Of a stretch of 64,000 nt of DNA, positions 55,452 to 64,000 are shown one piece after another. A program made the position numbers and the translations under genes. The stretch is taken from NCBI RefSeq assembly GCF_025370255.1, contig NZ_JAMTCD010000009.1:1-64000 (forward strand). The letters are read 5' to 3'. This stretch comes from Shewanella holmiensis. Its GTDB lineage: Bacteria; Pseudomonadota; Gammaproteobacteria; Enterobacterales; Shewanellaceae. Position 1 is the stretch's first letter. Each line of letters opens with the position of its first letter. The notes below the pieces were generated by a model. It searched no databases and was not told the DNA's origin. It was given only the letters and a program-made list of their open reading frames with translations.

Positions 55452-57053
55452 ATGACGCAATCACACCAAACAAATAACAAGGCAAACCCTTCTGATCTCG
55501 CCTCTAGTGGCGGATTTGTTCGCTTTTTAAACATTGTCGAACGTTTAGGCAATTTTCTCCCTCACCCTATTACCTTATTTGCTCTATTTTGTGTGGCGGT
55601 GATCGTCGCCAGTGGCATAGCAGGCTACTTTGACTTATCAGTGATTGACCCGCGCCCGGAAGGTACTTCAGGTAGAAGCCCTGATGGTTTAATTCACGTA
55701 GTCAGTTTACTGAGTGCCGAAGGATTACAGCGTATTGTGTCGGGGTTGGTGACTAACTTTACTGGCTTTACCCCCTTAGGAACGGTACTGGTTGCCTTAT
55801 TAGGTGTAGGTATTGCAGAGCGCTCAGGCCTATTATCAGCCGCGATGCGCTTATTGGTCATGGGATCATCAAAAAGACTAGTCACTTACACCATCGTTTT
55901 TGCAGGCATTATCTCTAACACGGCTGCAGAACTTGGCTATGTGGTGCTAATTCCAATGGCGGCCATGATTTTCCACTCGCTAGGACGTCATCCTTTAGCC
56001 GGATTGGCTGCCGCCTTTGCAGGGGTGTCGGGCGGTTACAGTGCTAACTTGTTACTTGGCACGGTAGACCCATTATTATCGGGTATTACCGAAGCTGCAG
56101 CACAAATGATTGACCCTGAATATACCGTTGGCCCTGAGGTTAATTGGTACTTTATGTTTGCATCGACATTTTTAATTACTTTATTAGGTGGTCTAGTCAC
56201 TGAAAAAATTGTTGAGCCTAAACTGGGTAAATATGATGCCAGTGAGGCCAGCGATTTAGACGATCAAACTATGGACAAGGTTAATGATATTGAAAAGCGC
56301 GGCCTAAAAATGGCAGCGTTAGCAGCCATCGCTTTTTCAGCTTTATTAGCCTTAACGATCATCCCTGAAAATGGGCCGTTGCGTCACCCTGAAACGGGTC
56401 TTGTGGCAGGGTCGCCATTCTTAAAAGGGATTGTCGCCTTTATCTTTATAGGCTTTGCCATTCCTGGTTTGGTTTACGGTAAAGTGGTTGGCACCATGAA
56501 AAAGGATGTCGATGTCATTAATGCAATGTCGCACAGCATGAGCACTATGGGCATGTATATTGTATTGGTGTTTTTTGCCGCTCAGTTTGTGGCCTTTTTC
56601 AATTGGACTAACTTAGGTGCGGTACTAGCGGTTGGTGGAGCTCAAGCATTAAACGCAATTGGCCTAACGGGCCCGCTAGTGTTTGTGTTATTTATTATGC
56701 TGTGTGGCTTTATCAACCTGATGCTTGGCAGTGCTTCGGCGCAATGGGCCGTTACCGCACCGATTTTTGTACCTATGTTGATGTTGGTAGGATATGCGCC
56801 TGAAACCATTCAAGCGGCGTATCGAATTGGTGATTCAGTGACAAACTTAATCACCCCTATGATGAGTTATTTCGGTTTGATTCTGGCGGTGGCGTGTCGC
56901 TATAAAAAGGACTTAGGTATAGGCACCTTGATTGCAACTATGTTGCCATACACCATAGTGTTCTTTATTGGCTGGACGCTATTTTTCTTCCTATGGGTAT
57001 TTGTTTTAGGCTTACCTGTAGGCCCGAATGCGGCTACCTACTACACCCCATAA
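55452..57053 (+). CDS. AbgT-family transporter
   Basis: Inner-membrane carrier of 533 aa. AbgT proteins import p-aminobenzoyl-glutamate or export sulfonamides. Family blocks: FLNIVERLGNFLPHPITLFALFC, FTPLGTVLVALLGVGIAERSGL, ELGYVVLIPMAAMIFHSLGRHPLAGLAAAFAGVSGGYSANLL and GSASAQWAVTAPIFVPMLMLVGY. AAGGA precedes the ATG; a terminator follows at 57072. Substrate cannot be assigned from sequence. Confidence 0.93.
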   Translation: MTQSHQTNNKANPSDLASSGGFVRFLNIVERLGNFLPHPITLFALFCVAVIVASGIAGYFDLSVIDPRPEGTSGRSPDGLIHVVSLLSAEGLQRIVSGLVTNFTGFTPLGTVLVALLGVGIAERSGLLSAAMRLLVMGSSKRLVTYTIVFAGIISNTAAELGYVVLIPMAAMIFHSLGRHPLAGLAAAFAGVSGGYSANLLLGTVDPLLSGITEAAAQMIDPEYTVGPEVNWYFMFASTFLITLLGGLVTEKIVEPKLGKYDASEASDLDDQTMDKVNDIEKRGLKMAALAAIAFSALLALTIIPENGPLRHPETGLVAGSPFLKGIVAFIFIGFAIPGLVYGKVVGTMKKDVDVINAMSHSMSTMGMYIVLVFFAAQFVAFFNWTNLGAVLAVGGAQALNAIGLTGPLVFVLFIMLCGFINLMLGSASAQWAVTAPIFVPMLMLVGYAPETIQAAYRIGDSVTNLITPMMSYFGLILAVACRYKKDLGIGTLIATMLPYTIVFFIGWTLFFFLWVFVLGLPVGPNAATYYTP

Positions 57054-57071
57054 AACAAACGACGTCACATA

Positions 57072-57098
57072 AAAAACGCATCTTAGGATGCGTTTTTT
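57072..57098. terminator. Bidirectional terminator between AbgT gene and menF
   Basis: AAAACGCATCnnnGATGCGTTTT stem with flanking A- and T-runs, located between convergent genes. Confidence 0.88.
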
Positions 57099-57127
57099 TA
57101 TCTGGCAAATAAGGATATTTGGGGACG

Positions 57128-58486
57128 CTAAAAATCGATAAGAATGGATAAAATGGTGGCCAGTTTATTTTCTAACTCTTGCCACTCGGCATCAGGGTCT
57201 GATCCTGCAACCACGCCAGCACCTGCGTATAAACTAATTCTTCTCGGCTCAATTAACGCACTACGAATGGCCACTGAAAATTCTGACTCATAATGATTAA
57301 AGTAACCACATGCGCCTGCATACCATCCTCGAGCATAGCCTTCTCGTTGGCGAATAAAGCTTAGGGCACTGTGACGGGGTAATCCACCCACGGCTGGGGT
57401 AGGATGTAATGCGCGTAATAAATCAAAATCATTTACGCCGGCATTTAACTCGGCACGTATGGCCCGATGTAAATGCTGAATATGGGTTAATTTGAATATT
57501 TTGGCTTTCTCATCTGCGCCCACATACTGACTTAACGGCTTCAGCGCATCGACAATATGCTGCCTGACCAACTGGTTTTCATGGCTGTTTTTGACATCAT
57601 CAAGTAATTGTTGCGCCAATAAATCATCTTCTTCCTGATTGAGTCCACGAATGGTTGTTCCTGCTAACGCTTCGGTAAACAATTCATTTTGCCGACGCAG
57701 GTATAAACGCTCAGGTGAACAAGAAATAAAGGTGCGGTCTGGGCTAAATTGAAAACCAAATTGAAAGCTATTGGGATTGCGACCTTGCCAACAGGCTAGC
57801 ACGGTCCAGGGGTCGAGTTGTTCGGCGATTTCAATTTGGGTTTGGCGAGACAACACTACTTTGGGCGTGGTTTGATTGAAGTTGTGTTGTGTAACCTGTT
57901 CAACCAGCTCGCGCCATCTATCTTTATCCGGCAAATCACTGCGGCTCATTAGCCGAGTTTTATTCGGGGGGGAAAGCGGTTTAGGCTTTTCAATTTTGGC
58001 GATGACATCTAATGCTTGTTGGTACTCTAATTCACGATTTTGGTTATCGAAATTAAGATTCAACAAAATTTTTATTTTCTGACCTCGACGTCTGAGCTCA
58101 ATACGTGGTAATACAAATCGCGCTCGGCCAAACTCGGGCCAACACTCTACCGTGCGGTCAAATGCTACCCCACCATAGTAACGTAAATCCTGACTTGTCC
58201 CTTTGCCACGTTGAGCTTGATAATCTGCTGCGAGTTGATGGTCATCTACTTGATCTTGATAATAAAATTGCTTACAAAGACCAATAGCTGCCACTTCTTC
58301 AACTTTATCGCGGCCATGCCAATAAATTCGTGGGTATTGTGTTTGTGCACTTAACCACGACAACAGCGGCACGGCTGGAGCTTCTACTGATAATTGCACA
58401 ATAGGCGTCATCTCAGGCGCTTGCATAACTTGTTCAAGCTTTTGCTTTAACTCATTAAATTGTGAACTAAAAAAGTGGCCTGACAA
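57128..58486 (-). CDS. menF: Isochorismate synthase MenF
   Basis: Converts chorismate to isochorismate, the first step towards menaquinone, the main anaerobic quinone of Shewanella. The chorismate-binding domain (about 190-450) has SPERLYLRR, EALAGTTIRG, HPTPAVGGLPR and YAGAGVVAGSDPDAEW. Length 452 aa. The start is TTG with AGGAG six bases upstream, an ideal spacing; no ATG fits. No menD or other men gene adjoins it here. EntC-like function is less likely because no siderophore genes are nearby. Confidence 0.92.
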   Translation of the reverse strand: MSGHFFSSQFNELKQKLEQVMQAPEMTPIVQLSVEAPAVPLLSWLSAQTQYPRIYWHGRDKVEEVAAIGLCKQFYYQDQVDDHQLAADYQAQRGKGTSQDLRYYGGVAFDRTVECWPEFGRARFVLPRIELRRRGQKIKILLNLNFDNQNRELEYQQALDVIAKIEKPKPLSPPNKTRLMSRSDLPDKDRWRELVEQVTQHNFNQTTPKVVLSRQTQIEIAEQLDPWTVLACWQGRNPNSFQFGFQFSPDRTFISCSPERLYLRRQNELFTEALAGTTIRGLNQEEDDLLAQQLLDDVKNSHENQLVRQHIVDALKPLSQYVGADEKAKIFKLTHIQHLHRAIRAELNAGVNDFDLLRALHPTPAVGGLPRHSALSFIRQREGYARGWYAGACGYFNHYESEFSVAIRSALIEPRRISLYAGAGVVAGSDPDAEWQELENKLATILSILIDF

Positions 58487-58774
58487 TGTCGACTCCTATT
58501 CATGGCGATAAGCGCTTCAAGTTAATCAACCAATCATTTACTGTCAATCATCAGCAAGCTAGGCTGTGATCTATAATTAGCTAATATTAATGGATTACTG
58601 ATATAACTATTCTAAATGTTATATACTATTAATTATTTTATAAACCATTGTGTTTGTTAATACGTATAAACTCAGCTAGTTTAAATGTACCCAAGGAAGG
58701 CTTAACAGTGGACCCACATAACAATAACTCAAAAATATCGTTAAGTGCATTATGACCTTGAGGGCGCTAGCCAA

Positions 58775-59968
58775 ATGAGTGATTCTACCGAATCTCCTAA
58801 TATCATAAAGATTCCAGTTCCCAAGTTGAATCTTGGTATGTTTGTCACAGCTATCGATCGCAATAATAGTACCGTTGCTATCGCTAATGCTGGCCAGATA
58901 AAAAGCCGCACAGCTATTGCACAATTAGTTAAAAATAATATCAAACATGTTTGGGTCGATGTTGAACGCTCATCGGATACTTGCGGCCTTAAAAAAGTGA
59001 CCACCCAAGAAGTACCTGGCAAGCCACTAGCAAAAAAAGCTATCGTCAGCCGTGATATTCAGCAAACACAAGCAAAGCAGATTTTAAGTGAAGCTAAAGG
59101 GTTGATAAAAAAGGTACTTTCAGAAACGTTTGAAGGCAAAGCGGTAGAGGTTGCGCCTTTTGAGGCCGTGGCCGACAAAATGATTGAATCGGTAATGGAT
59201 GATGCTGACGCGTTTAAATGTATTTCAGCGCTGCGTACAAAAGATGCTTATTTACTTGAACACTCTATTAACGTGGCATTCTTACTGGTTACTTTCGGTA
59301 AGCACTTGAAATTAGATATCGATGTTCTGCGCCAAATGGCTGTTGGCGGTATTTTACATGATATCGGCAAAGTCAAAGTTGATAATAAAATATTACATAA
59401 ACCCGGTAAATTAACCCCTGAAGAGTTTGAGCACATGAAACTGCATCAAACGTATGCGGTTGAAATTATGGACGATACTCAGGGCTTATCACAAATCAGT
59501 AAAGATGTGTGTTTAATGCATCATGAGAAATTAGATGGCAGAGGATACCCTAAAGGACTTAAAGGCGATGAAATACCCCTTCATGGCCGCATGAGTTGTA
59601 TTGTTGATATCTTTGATGCCTTAACGGCAACTCGTTGCTACAAAGAGGCCATGAGCCCTGCTGCAGCATTTAAAATTCTTATTAGTTTGACCCCATTTCA
59701 TTTAGATCAAGCATTAGTGTACGAATTTATTCGTTGTGTGGGCGTGTATCCTGTGGGCTCATTAGTGCAGTTATCGGACGAACGCGTCGGCATAGTCTGG
59801 GAAGCCAAAAACCGCGATGCATTACACCCAATAGTGAAGTGTTTTTATTCGTTAAAACACAAACGCTATACCGATGTCGTGATGGTGGACTTATTAAAAG
59901 CGGAAGTGAATATTGAACGTGGTATTTCACCTAGTAGCTTAGATGTCGACCCTAGCCCATTTTATTAA
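58775..59968 (+). CDS. HD-GYP domain cyclic-di-GMP phosphodiesterase with DUF3391
   Basis: A DUF3391 N-terminal module (about 10-110: KIPVPKLNLGMFVTAIDRN...HVWVDVERS) followed by an HD-GYP domain (about 145-330). Catalytic motifs: HSINVAFL, LHDIGKVKVD, HHEKLDGRGYPKGL (the GYP triad) and DIFDALTATRCY. It hydrolyses c-di-GMP. A longer frame begins at GTG 58745, but the ATG 58775 fits the family better; the ribosome site is weak. Length 397 aa. It converges on a truncated-hemoglobin remnant. Confidence 0.92.
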   Translation: MSDSTESPNIIKIPVPKLNLGMFVTAIDRNNSTVAIANAGQIKSRTAIAQLVKNNIKHVWVDVERSSDTCGLKKVTTQEVPGKPLAKKAIVSRDIQQTQAKQILSEAKGLIKKVLSETFEGKAVEVAPFEAVADKMIESVMDDADAFKCISALRTKDAYLLEHSINVAFLLVTFGKHLKLDIDVLRQMAVGGILHDIGKVKVDNKILHKPGKLTPEEFEHMKLHQTYAVEIMDDTQGLSQISKDVCLMHHEKLDGRGYPKGLKGDEIPLHGRMSCIVDIFDALTATRCYKEAMSPAAAFKILISLTPFHLDQALVYEFIRCVGVYPVGSLVQLSDERVGIVWEAKNRDALHPIVKCFYSLKHKRYTDVVMVDLLKAEVNIERGISPSSLDVDPSPFY

Positions 59969-59992
59969 CAGTTAACCTATAACGTAATAAAC

Positions 59993-60174
59993 CTAGTGGT
60001 AGGTAATATCCTGATACATGGGCGCAAGCTTCGCCAATAAAGCATTACGTGTTGCAATGCCAATCTGTTGTTGCTTTAGTGCTTCAATCAAATGCCCTAC
60101 TACTGCATCAAAGTCTGCCTGACTAATATGCAGTCCCACATGCGAATCAAACATTAATACGTCACTATCTGGCC
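59993..60174 (-). pseudogene. C-terminal remnant of a group I truncated hemoglobin
   Basis: On the minus strand the frame closing at 59993-59995 reads SHVGLHISQADFDAVVGHL, then IEALKQQQIGIATRNALLAKL and YQDITYH before TAG. The SHxGLxIxxADFDAVVxHL stretch is the F-G-H helix region of trHbN/GlbN proteins. About 60 residues survive; the N-terminal half, with the B and E helices, is missing. The homology stops at the left edge of the dispersed repeat (60175), and nothing like hemoglobin appears beyond it. The gene is therefore broken. Confidence 0.75.
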
Positions 60175-60250
60175 TATTACACGTTAATGAAACGCAGTTA
60201 GCAAGACAAAGGGCTGTTTGGTAAGCGTTTATTATCCCGAATTGAGGTTA
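60175..60250. repeat. Dispersed 76-bp intergenic repeat, copy B
   Basis: Ungapped match to 20154-20229 at 70 of 76 positions. Arms AAACGC and GCGTTT could pair. It abuts the truncated-hemoglobin remnant and lies 85 bases upstream of the PqiA-like gene. Confidence 0.9.
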
Positions 60251-60335
60251 CTTATAGCTTGGCTGGAATTAGCGCTAGCCAATCTCGGCTATTCACGTAA
60301 AAATACTTCCATCATTTATCCAGCACCCCACGGCA

Positions 60336-60980
60336 ATGAAACTGACTCTTTCCATACTGTTGATCACCTTATCACTCGCCTTACTTATTCCTGGGGTCAC
60401 TCAGCCCATTTTGACCATTAACGGCACTATCGAAAAAGCGGCAATTGTTGACCAAGGCTTAGAGATGTTAGCAACAAATTTATCTGCCCCACCAAACAGC
60501 AATGCTCGCAATATGCTCGATATGGCAGTGTCCATGTTTGGGCTAGAACAAATTGAAGGCGAAGTGGAAGTATTTCGTAAAACCCGCAGTATTTTAGATA
60601 CCGTCAACGAGCTTTATCAATCAAACAACATTTTAGTTGCCGTGCTAGTCGGTTTATTCAGTATTGTTATTCCTATCCTTAAATTAACCTTGATGCTGAT
60701 TGCTTGCCTCCCTATAGCAAACAAAATGAAGCAGATTATTAACCGCATTATTAGCTTTGTGGGTAAGTGGTCGATGGCCGATGTGTTTGTGGTGGCGTTG
60801 ATTATTGTCTATATGGCAGGAAATGCCTCTGCGGGTATGGGGGAGTTATTGCAAACTTATGCGCATTTTGAGGCTGGTTTTTATTATTTTCTAGCATATT
60901 GCCTGTTCTCAATTGCTAGCCATGCTTTATTTCATATGCAACAAACCACTCCTAGCCACCAGCAAATGCAATCAAACTGA
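60336..60980 (+). CDS. Paraquat-inducible protein A-like membrane protein
   Basis: A 214-aa protein with an N-terminal helix and three further helices (about 100-125, 145-165, 180-200). The PqiA block VPILKLTLML-like sequence (IVIPILKLTLMLIACLP) and KWSMADVFVVALIIVYM are characteristic. It lacks the paired zinc-ribbon halves of full-length PqiA, so it corresponds to one domain. PqiA-type proteins work with MCE lipid-transport systems, but no pqiB follows here. The start has only a weak ribosome site. Confidence 0.82.
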   Translation: MKLTLSILLITLSLALLIPGVTQPILTINGTIEKAAIVDQGLEMLATNLSAPPNSNARNMLDMAVSMFGLEQIEGEVEVFRKTRSILDTVNELYQSNNILVAVLVGLFSIVIPILKLTLMLIACLPIANKMKQIINRIISFVGKWSMADVFVVALIIVYMAGNASAGMGELLQTYAHFEAGFYYFLAYCLFSIASHALFHMQQTTPSHQQMQSN

Positions 60981-61073
60981 TCCGTTATGAGTTAGTTAAA
61001 TTTGATATTGGCGCAATAAAATCCATTCACCAATAATGCCTCTATAGATATTCAAATAGAAATGGAGGCACTT

Positions 61074-61256
61074 ATGGCAAGTTTTTGGCTATCCCGTCGG
61101 CTTAAAATCATCGCAATTATTAGCTTGTGCATCATTGCAGTTATTGCCTCGATTCAAACTACTGGGTTAACGCGAGCATTGATTGAACTGGTTTCATTTG
61201 GTGGATTAATTTGGCTTGCATTGGCTAAGCCTCACATTCAACAGCACGACGCTTAA
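61074..61256 (+). CDS. Small hypothetical membrane protein, 60 aa
   Basis: Two hydrophobic segments (IIAIISLCIIAVIASI and LIELVSFGGLIWLALA) suggest a small inner-membrane protein. GGAGG six bases before the ATG at 61074 chooses this start over ATG 61062. No family recognised. It lies 93 bases after the PqiA-like gene and could be cotranscribed. Confidence 0.6.
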   Translation: MASFWLSRRLKIIAIISLCIIAVIASIQTTGLTRALIELVSFGGLIWLALAKPHIQQHDA

Positions 61257-61307
61257 TCCTTGACTCACCTCATCTATACGGCCTTATTCAGTCTAGCAAT
61301 CAAGCCT

Positions 61308-62252
61308 TTACAATACGATATATGCCAAGGACGTCGAGCCAATAGCCACCCAAAGCAGCACCCCAAGTAATAACGGTTTAGGCCCATTGGCGCGCATTTT
61401 TTTAACCGTAATAGCCGCACCAATCAAAAATAAACACAATACCAGTACATGCTTAGACGCCATAAATAGCAAGCTATAAACCGCCTCGCCTTGGGGGATA
61501 AAGTAAGCGATTAAAATCGCCACACAGTAAAATAAGATAAAATAAGGCAAACTTATTTTGCTTTTATCACCGCCAAAAAACCACGCACTAAGCAATGCCA
61601 CCGGAATAATCCACAACGCCCGAGCCAACTTAACCGTAGTAGCCGTTTTTAATGCTTCATCACCATAAGCTGATGCTGCGCCAACAACCGATGAGGTGTC
61701 GTGAATAGCAATCGCGCTCCATACCCCAAAGTCATACTGGCTGAGTGACAAAGCATGGCCAATGGTCGGAAACACGAATAGGGCAATGGAATTAAGCAAA
61801 AATACACAGGCTAACGACACCGCAATTTGATCGTTTTTAGCATTAATCGCTGGCGCGACCGCCGCAATGGCACTGCCCCCACAAATAGCCGTACCACAAC
61901 TAATTAAGTGGCCCGTTTTAGGCTCCATGCCAAGCAGTTTTGCTAAGCCATAACCTAAAATAAGGGTAAAAAAGATTGAGCCGACAATTAAACCAAGGTT
62001 ATTTTTACTGGCTTCAATGGCCTCTGGTAAGTTGATGCCAAAACCTAGGCCAACAATCGAATAGGCCAGTAATTTTTTAGTCCATTTACCTAAATCAATA
62101 TGTTCAGGTACCAGCCCAATGCTCGCAAGGGTAAACCCCATCAATAATGCGACTGGAGAGGATATCAAAGGCGTTAAGCAAAAAAGGCCGATTACAATGA
62201 ATAGCCATAATTTATAATTTTTTGTAGCTGAGTTGAGCATGAGAGAACTCAT
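61308..62252 (-). CDS. YeiH/UPF0324-family membrane protein, putative sulfate exporter
   Basis: A 314-aa integral membrane protein with about ten helices. Family blocks: [92 protein letters not shown]. The family is annotated as putative sulfate exporter, with weak experimental support. A second in-frame ATG lies four codons later. It stands alone. Confidence 0.88.
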   Translation of the reverse strand: MSSLMLNSATKNYKLWLFIVIGLFCLTPLISSPVALLMGFTLASIGLVPEHIDLGKWTKKLLAYSIVGLGFGINLPEAIEASKNNLGLIVGSIFFTLILGYGLAKLLGMEPKTGHLISCGTAICGGSAIAAVAPAINAKNDQIAVSLACVFLLNSIALFVFPTIGHALSLSQYDFGVWSAIAIHDTSSVVGAASAYGDEALKTATTVKLARALWIIPVALLSAWFFGGDKSKISLPYFILFYCVAILIAYFIPQGEAVYSLLFMASKHVLVLCLFLIGAAITVKKMRANGPKPLLLGVLLWVAIGSTSLAYIVL

Positions 62253-62396
62253 TAAATAAGCAGTGCACTATTGTAGCAAGCTCAAGCATTGCAAACGATG
62301 TTTGGTATCCGTTGATACACGCTTTAATTGATTTTTTTGAACTGAGGATCAGCCGTCGACTTTTTTTGGACAAAATTACAATAAATACAGATCAAA

Positions 62397-62426
62397 AAAA
62401 GCCAGTGGATGGACCTACTGGCTTTT
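62397..62426 (-). terminator. Terminator after the 172-aa unknown gene
   Basis: AAAAGCCAGT and ACTGGCTTTT pair around a ten-base loop, with a seven-T run after the stem on the minus strand. It begins 27 bases past the stop of the gene at 62453. Confidence 0.82.
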
Positions 62427-62452
62427 CAGTTTTCGCGGCTCATTTATTAAGC

Positions 62453-62971
62453 TTAGCGCTGATGCATAGCGTAATCGCTACCATCTTTAGCCGTGAACAC
62501 TTTACAACGACCTTCAGTAGGTTTGCAGCTTGAGTGTAATAAGCTGATCCACTGCTTGTAAGGTGTTGGTAGGTTCTTAATTGGCATTTCAATTTGAATA
62601 TCTTCAATGTTAGCTAAATCATTGCTGCCAATTTCACCTTGACGGTCAAAACAAATCTCAACATGGGTGTCATTGTTTTTTAATACCACCGATGATGGCT
62701 CACTTTTATGGCCGGTTAATGCCACAAATTGACAAGGATTTTGCAATCCACATTGAGTGCCATCTTTTAAGAATGCTAAAAGGTGCGTGTAATAAACAAC
62801 ATAGCTAGTCACATCTTGATGTGAACCTGTTGCTAATGGGAACTGGGCATCTAACAATTCTTTCGCATTAATAGTGCGATCTAATTTATTTGTTGTTGCC
62901 ACAAATTGCTCACCAATGAAGTGGTTAAGGTTTTGGGTCGCTTTGGTGCTTGCTTGAGTAGACATATTCAT
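62453..62971 (-). CDS. Hypothetical cytoplasmic protein, 172 aa
   Basis: I do not recognise the family. No signal peptide or membrane helix is visible. It opens with a Thr/Gln-rich stretch, then IGEQFVATTNKLDRTINAKELLDAQFPLATGSHQDVTSYVVYYTHLLAF, a malate-synthase-like feel only. Four cysteines are spread (CGLQNPC, CFD, CKPTEGRC). GAGG or AAGG precedes the two possible starts (62971 or two codons on). It is divergent from the DUF3612 regulator and may be its target. Confidence 0.6.
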   Translation of the reverse strand: MNMSTQASTKATQNLNHFIGEQFVATTNKLDRTINAKELLDAQFPLATGSHQDVTSYVVYYTHLLAFLKDGTQCGLQNPCQFVALTGHKSEPSSVVLKNNDTHVEICFDRQGEIGSNDLANIEDIQIEMPIKNLPTPYKQWISLLHSSCKPTEGRCKVFTAKDGSDYAMHQR

Positions 62972-63128
62972 AGCCTTATCCTCTTCTTTTCAATAGTAGG
63001 TCACATTAATTTATTTATAGTCATTCAAAATGGTTTTGAATTAAGCCTTGTTCACAGCTTGATTTTTAGTCTATGCTATTTTTACAAACAATTTCACAAT
63101 AAAAATTTTACAGTGTGAATTATACAAA

Positions 63129-64000
63129 ATGAGAAATGAAAAAAGCTTGATGCGAAAGACCCATTTTTTGGGCACTAAGATAAGAAACTTGCGTAAACGC
63201 AATAACTTAACCATGGAAGATCTCTCTGCCCGCTGTATGCGCGTGGACTCAAGTAATTCGCCTTCGGTATCATACTTATCCATGATTGAACGTGGAAAAC
63301 GAGTCCCTAGTGCTGATATGTTGGCCGTTATCGCCGCTGTTTTTCAAAAAGAAGTTGAATGGTTTCTTGACGATGTGCCCGAAGAGCATGCCATTACGCC
63401 TGAAAAAGGCAGTAAAGGTGGCATTAGCGGTATGCCGCTTGAACCAAGCTTTTTATTTTCTAATGATATTTTACAAATTGCCATCCCGGAAATGCTGTCA
63501 CAAACAGGCACTTCGGGTAGACAATTTGCCCATTTGTTGATCCGCGCACACCAAGAACACCATCAAAATCACTTTCCTGATTTAGAGCGTGCCGCCGAAG
63601 ATGTGGGTTTAAAGCGTATGCCATTAATGGCCGACGACATGCTCACTATTGCCGCAAGAATGGGCTTAGTCATTAAATGGATTGACCGTACTCCGCAAGA
63701 AATACGTGATGAAATGGGGGCCAGCTCGCGCCAATTAGTGACCTCTTTTTTTGAGCCTCCTAGCACGATTTATTTGAACAACACCTTAAAAAATCGCCCT
63801 CATCGTTTGAAATATGACTTAGCTGTGCATATTGGCCACTGTGTTTTACACAATAAAGATGGCTTAAAGTCGGTGATGACATCAGGTCGTAAAGAAGAGG
63901 GTGACGATAATAGCATTCCACAATCAAACACCTTAAATGCACAGGACATTTTACATGCTTGGCGTGATTTTGAATCGAGCTTTTTTGCCGGAGCCCTTTT
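63129..64000 (+). CDS. XRE/DUF3612-type regulator, 3' end outside window
   Basis: The frame is open from ATG 63129 to the window edge (290 codons without stop). An N-terminal HTH_3/XRE domain (about 15-72: GTKIRNLRKRNNLTMEDLSARC, VSYLSMIERGKRVPS) is followed by a long C-terminal region matching DUF3612 as I know it. Such proteins are found beside glyoxylate-cycle genes (aceA, aceB) in Vibrio and Shewanella, as short-chain fatty acid or acetate responsive regulators. The ribosome site is weak. The missing end lies beyond 64000. Confidence 0.82.
   Translation, partial: MRNEKSLMRKTHFLGTKIRNLRKRNNLTMEDLSARCMRVDSSNSPSVSYLSMIERGKRVPSADMLAVIAAVFQKEVEWFLDDVPEEHAITPEKGSKGGISGMPLEPSFLFSNDILQIAIPEMLSQTGTSGRQFAHLLIRAHQEHHQNHFPDLERAAEDVGLKRMPLMADDMLTIAARMGLVIKWIDRTPQEIRDEMGASSRQLVTSFFEPPSTIYLNNTLKNRPHRLKYDLAVHIGHCVLHNKDGLKSVMTSGRKEEGDDNSIPQSNTLNAQDILHAWRDFESSFFAGAL

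Noticed and set aside
55322..55552. Minus-strand 76-codon frame before the AbgT gene
   Set aside because: It overlaps the AbgT N-terminus, which has a good ribosome site; the frame is its antisense shadow plus AT-rich DNA.
60218..60421. Plus-strand 67-codon frame across the repeat and into the PqiA-like gene
   Set aside because: It begins inside the repeat and runs out of frame into a clear gene.
1..64000. CRISPR arrays, tRNA or rRNA genes, intact insertion sequences, prophage
   Set aside because: No regularly spaced repeats, no cloverleaf or rRNA signatures, no transposase or phage structural genes were recognised.

Overview
The window looks like a chromosomal segment of a marine gammaproteobacterium, most probably Shewanella or a close Alteromonadales relative. 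This is inferred from moderate-to-low GC, an EtrA/FNR-type box and NsrR operator at hmp, the hutA-hutX-hutZ / tonB-exbBD-hutBCD heme locus, a heme-containing Cti, AbgT, RsmJ and RlmJ, and a DUF3612 regulator. No rRNA, tRNA, CRISPR array, intact insertion sequence or phage was seen.

Layout. 1-3.7 kb: a greB gene cut after about 49 codons, a secreted orphan protein, then ompR-envZ. 3.7-5.7 kb: hmp with NO- and oxygen-responsive operators, and a one-Cys peroxiredoxin. 6.0-11.2 kb: a tight six-gene leftward operon (TlpA-like thioredoxin, DUF4266 lipoprotein, DUF3570 barrel, ApbE flavin transferase, response regulator, sensor kinase) with a CTTAAG-N5-CTTAAG box at its head. This is the strongest candidate for a poorly described system: the DUF3570 protein carries a D-x-x-T-G-A-S sequence that fits the ApbE flavinylation consensus. 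11.4-22.7 kb: ppiC, cti, a TDT/SLAC1 transporter with divergent LysR, an alkylsulfatase with divergent LysR, and an S9 peptidase. 23.0-28.3 kb: a Cu/Ag RND pump (cusA, cusB) with a CopL-like Cys/His/Met protein.

28.5-37.5 kb: two coupled PepSY membrane proteins and a secreted cyanophycinase-like S51 peptidase, divergent from a TonB receptor, a YfcC-family transporter and an IadA-type isoaspartyl dipeptidase. Together the last four read as a pathway for external cyanophycin or beta-aspartyl peptides: extracellular depolymerisation, import, and hydrolysis of beta-aspartyl dipeptides. The IadA protein lacks two canonical metal ligands. 37.5-41 kb: a MarR regulator, a PTS-EIIC/EAL fusion, and a 0.9-kb non-coding stretch with a long palindromic element. 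41-49.7 kb: a complete heme acquisition locus with a Fur box in its divergent promoter.

49.7-64 kb: rsmJ, rlmJ, a lipoprotein, M28 peptidase, SLT transglycosylase, LemA-like protein, AbgT transporter, menF, HD-GYP phosphodiesterase, a truncated-hemoglobin remnant cut at a dispersed 76-bp repeat, pqiA-like gene, YeiH-family protein, an unknown 172-aa protein and a DUF3612 regulator running off the end. Several gene remnants (greB, truncated hemoglobin, a membrane-protein tail) and copies of one intergenic repeat family show local decay and rearrangement.
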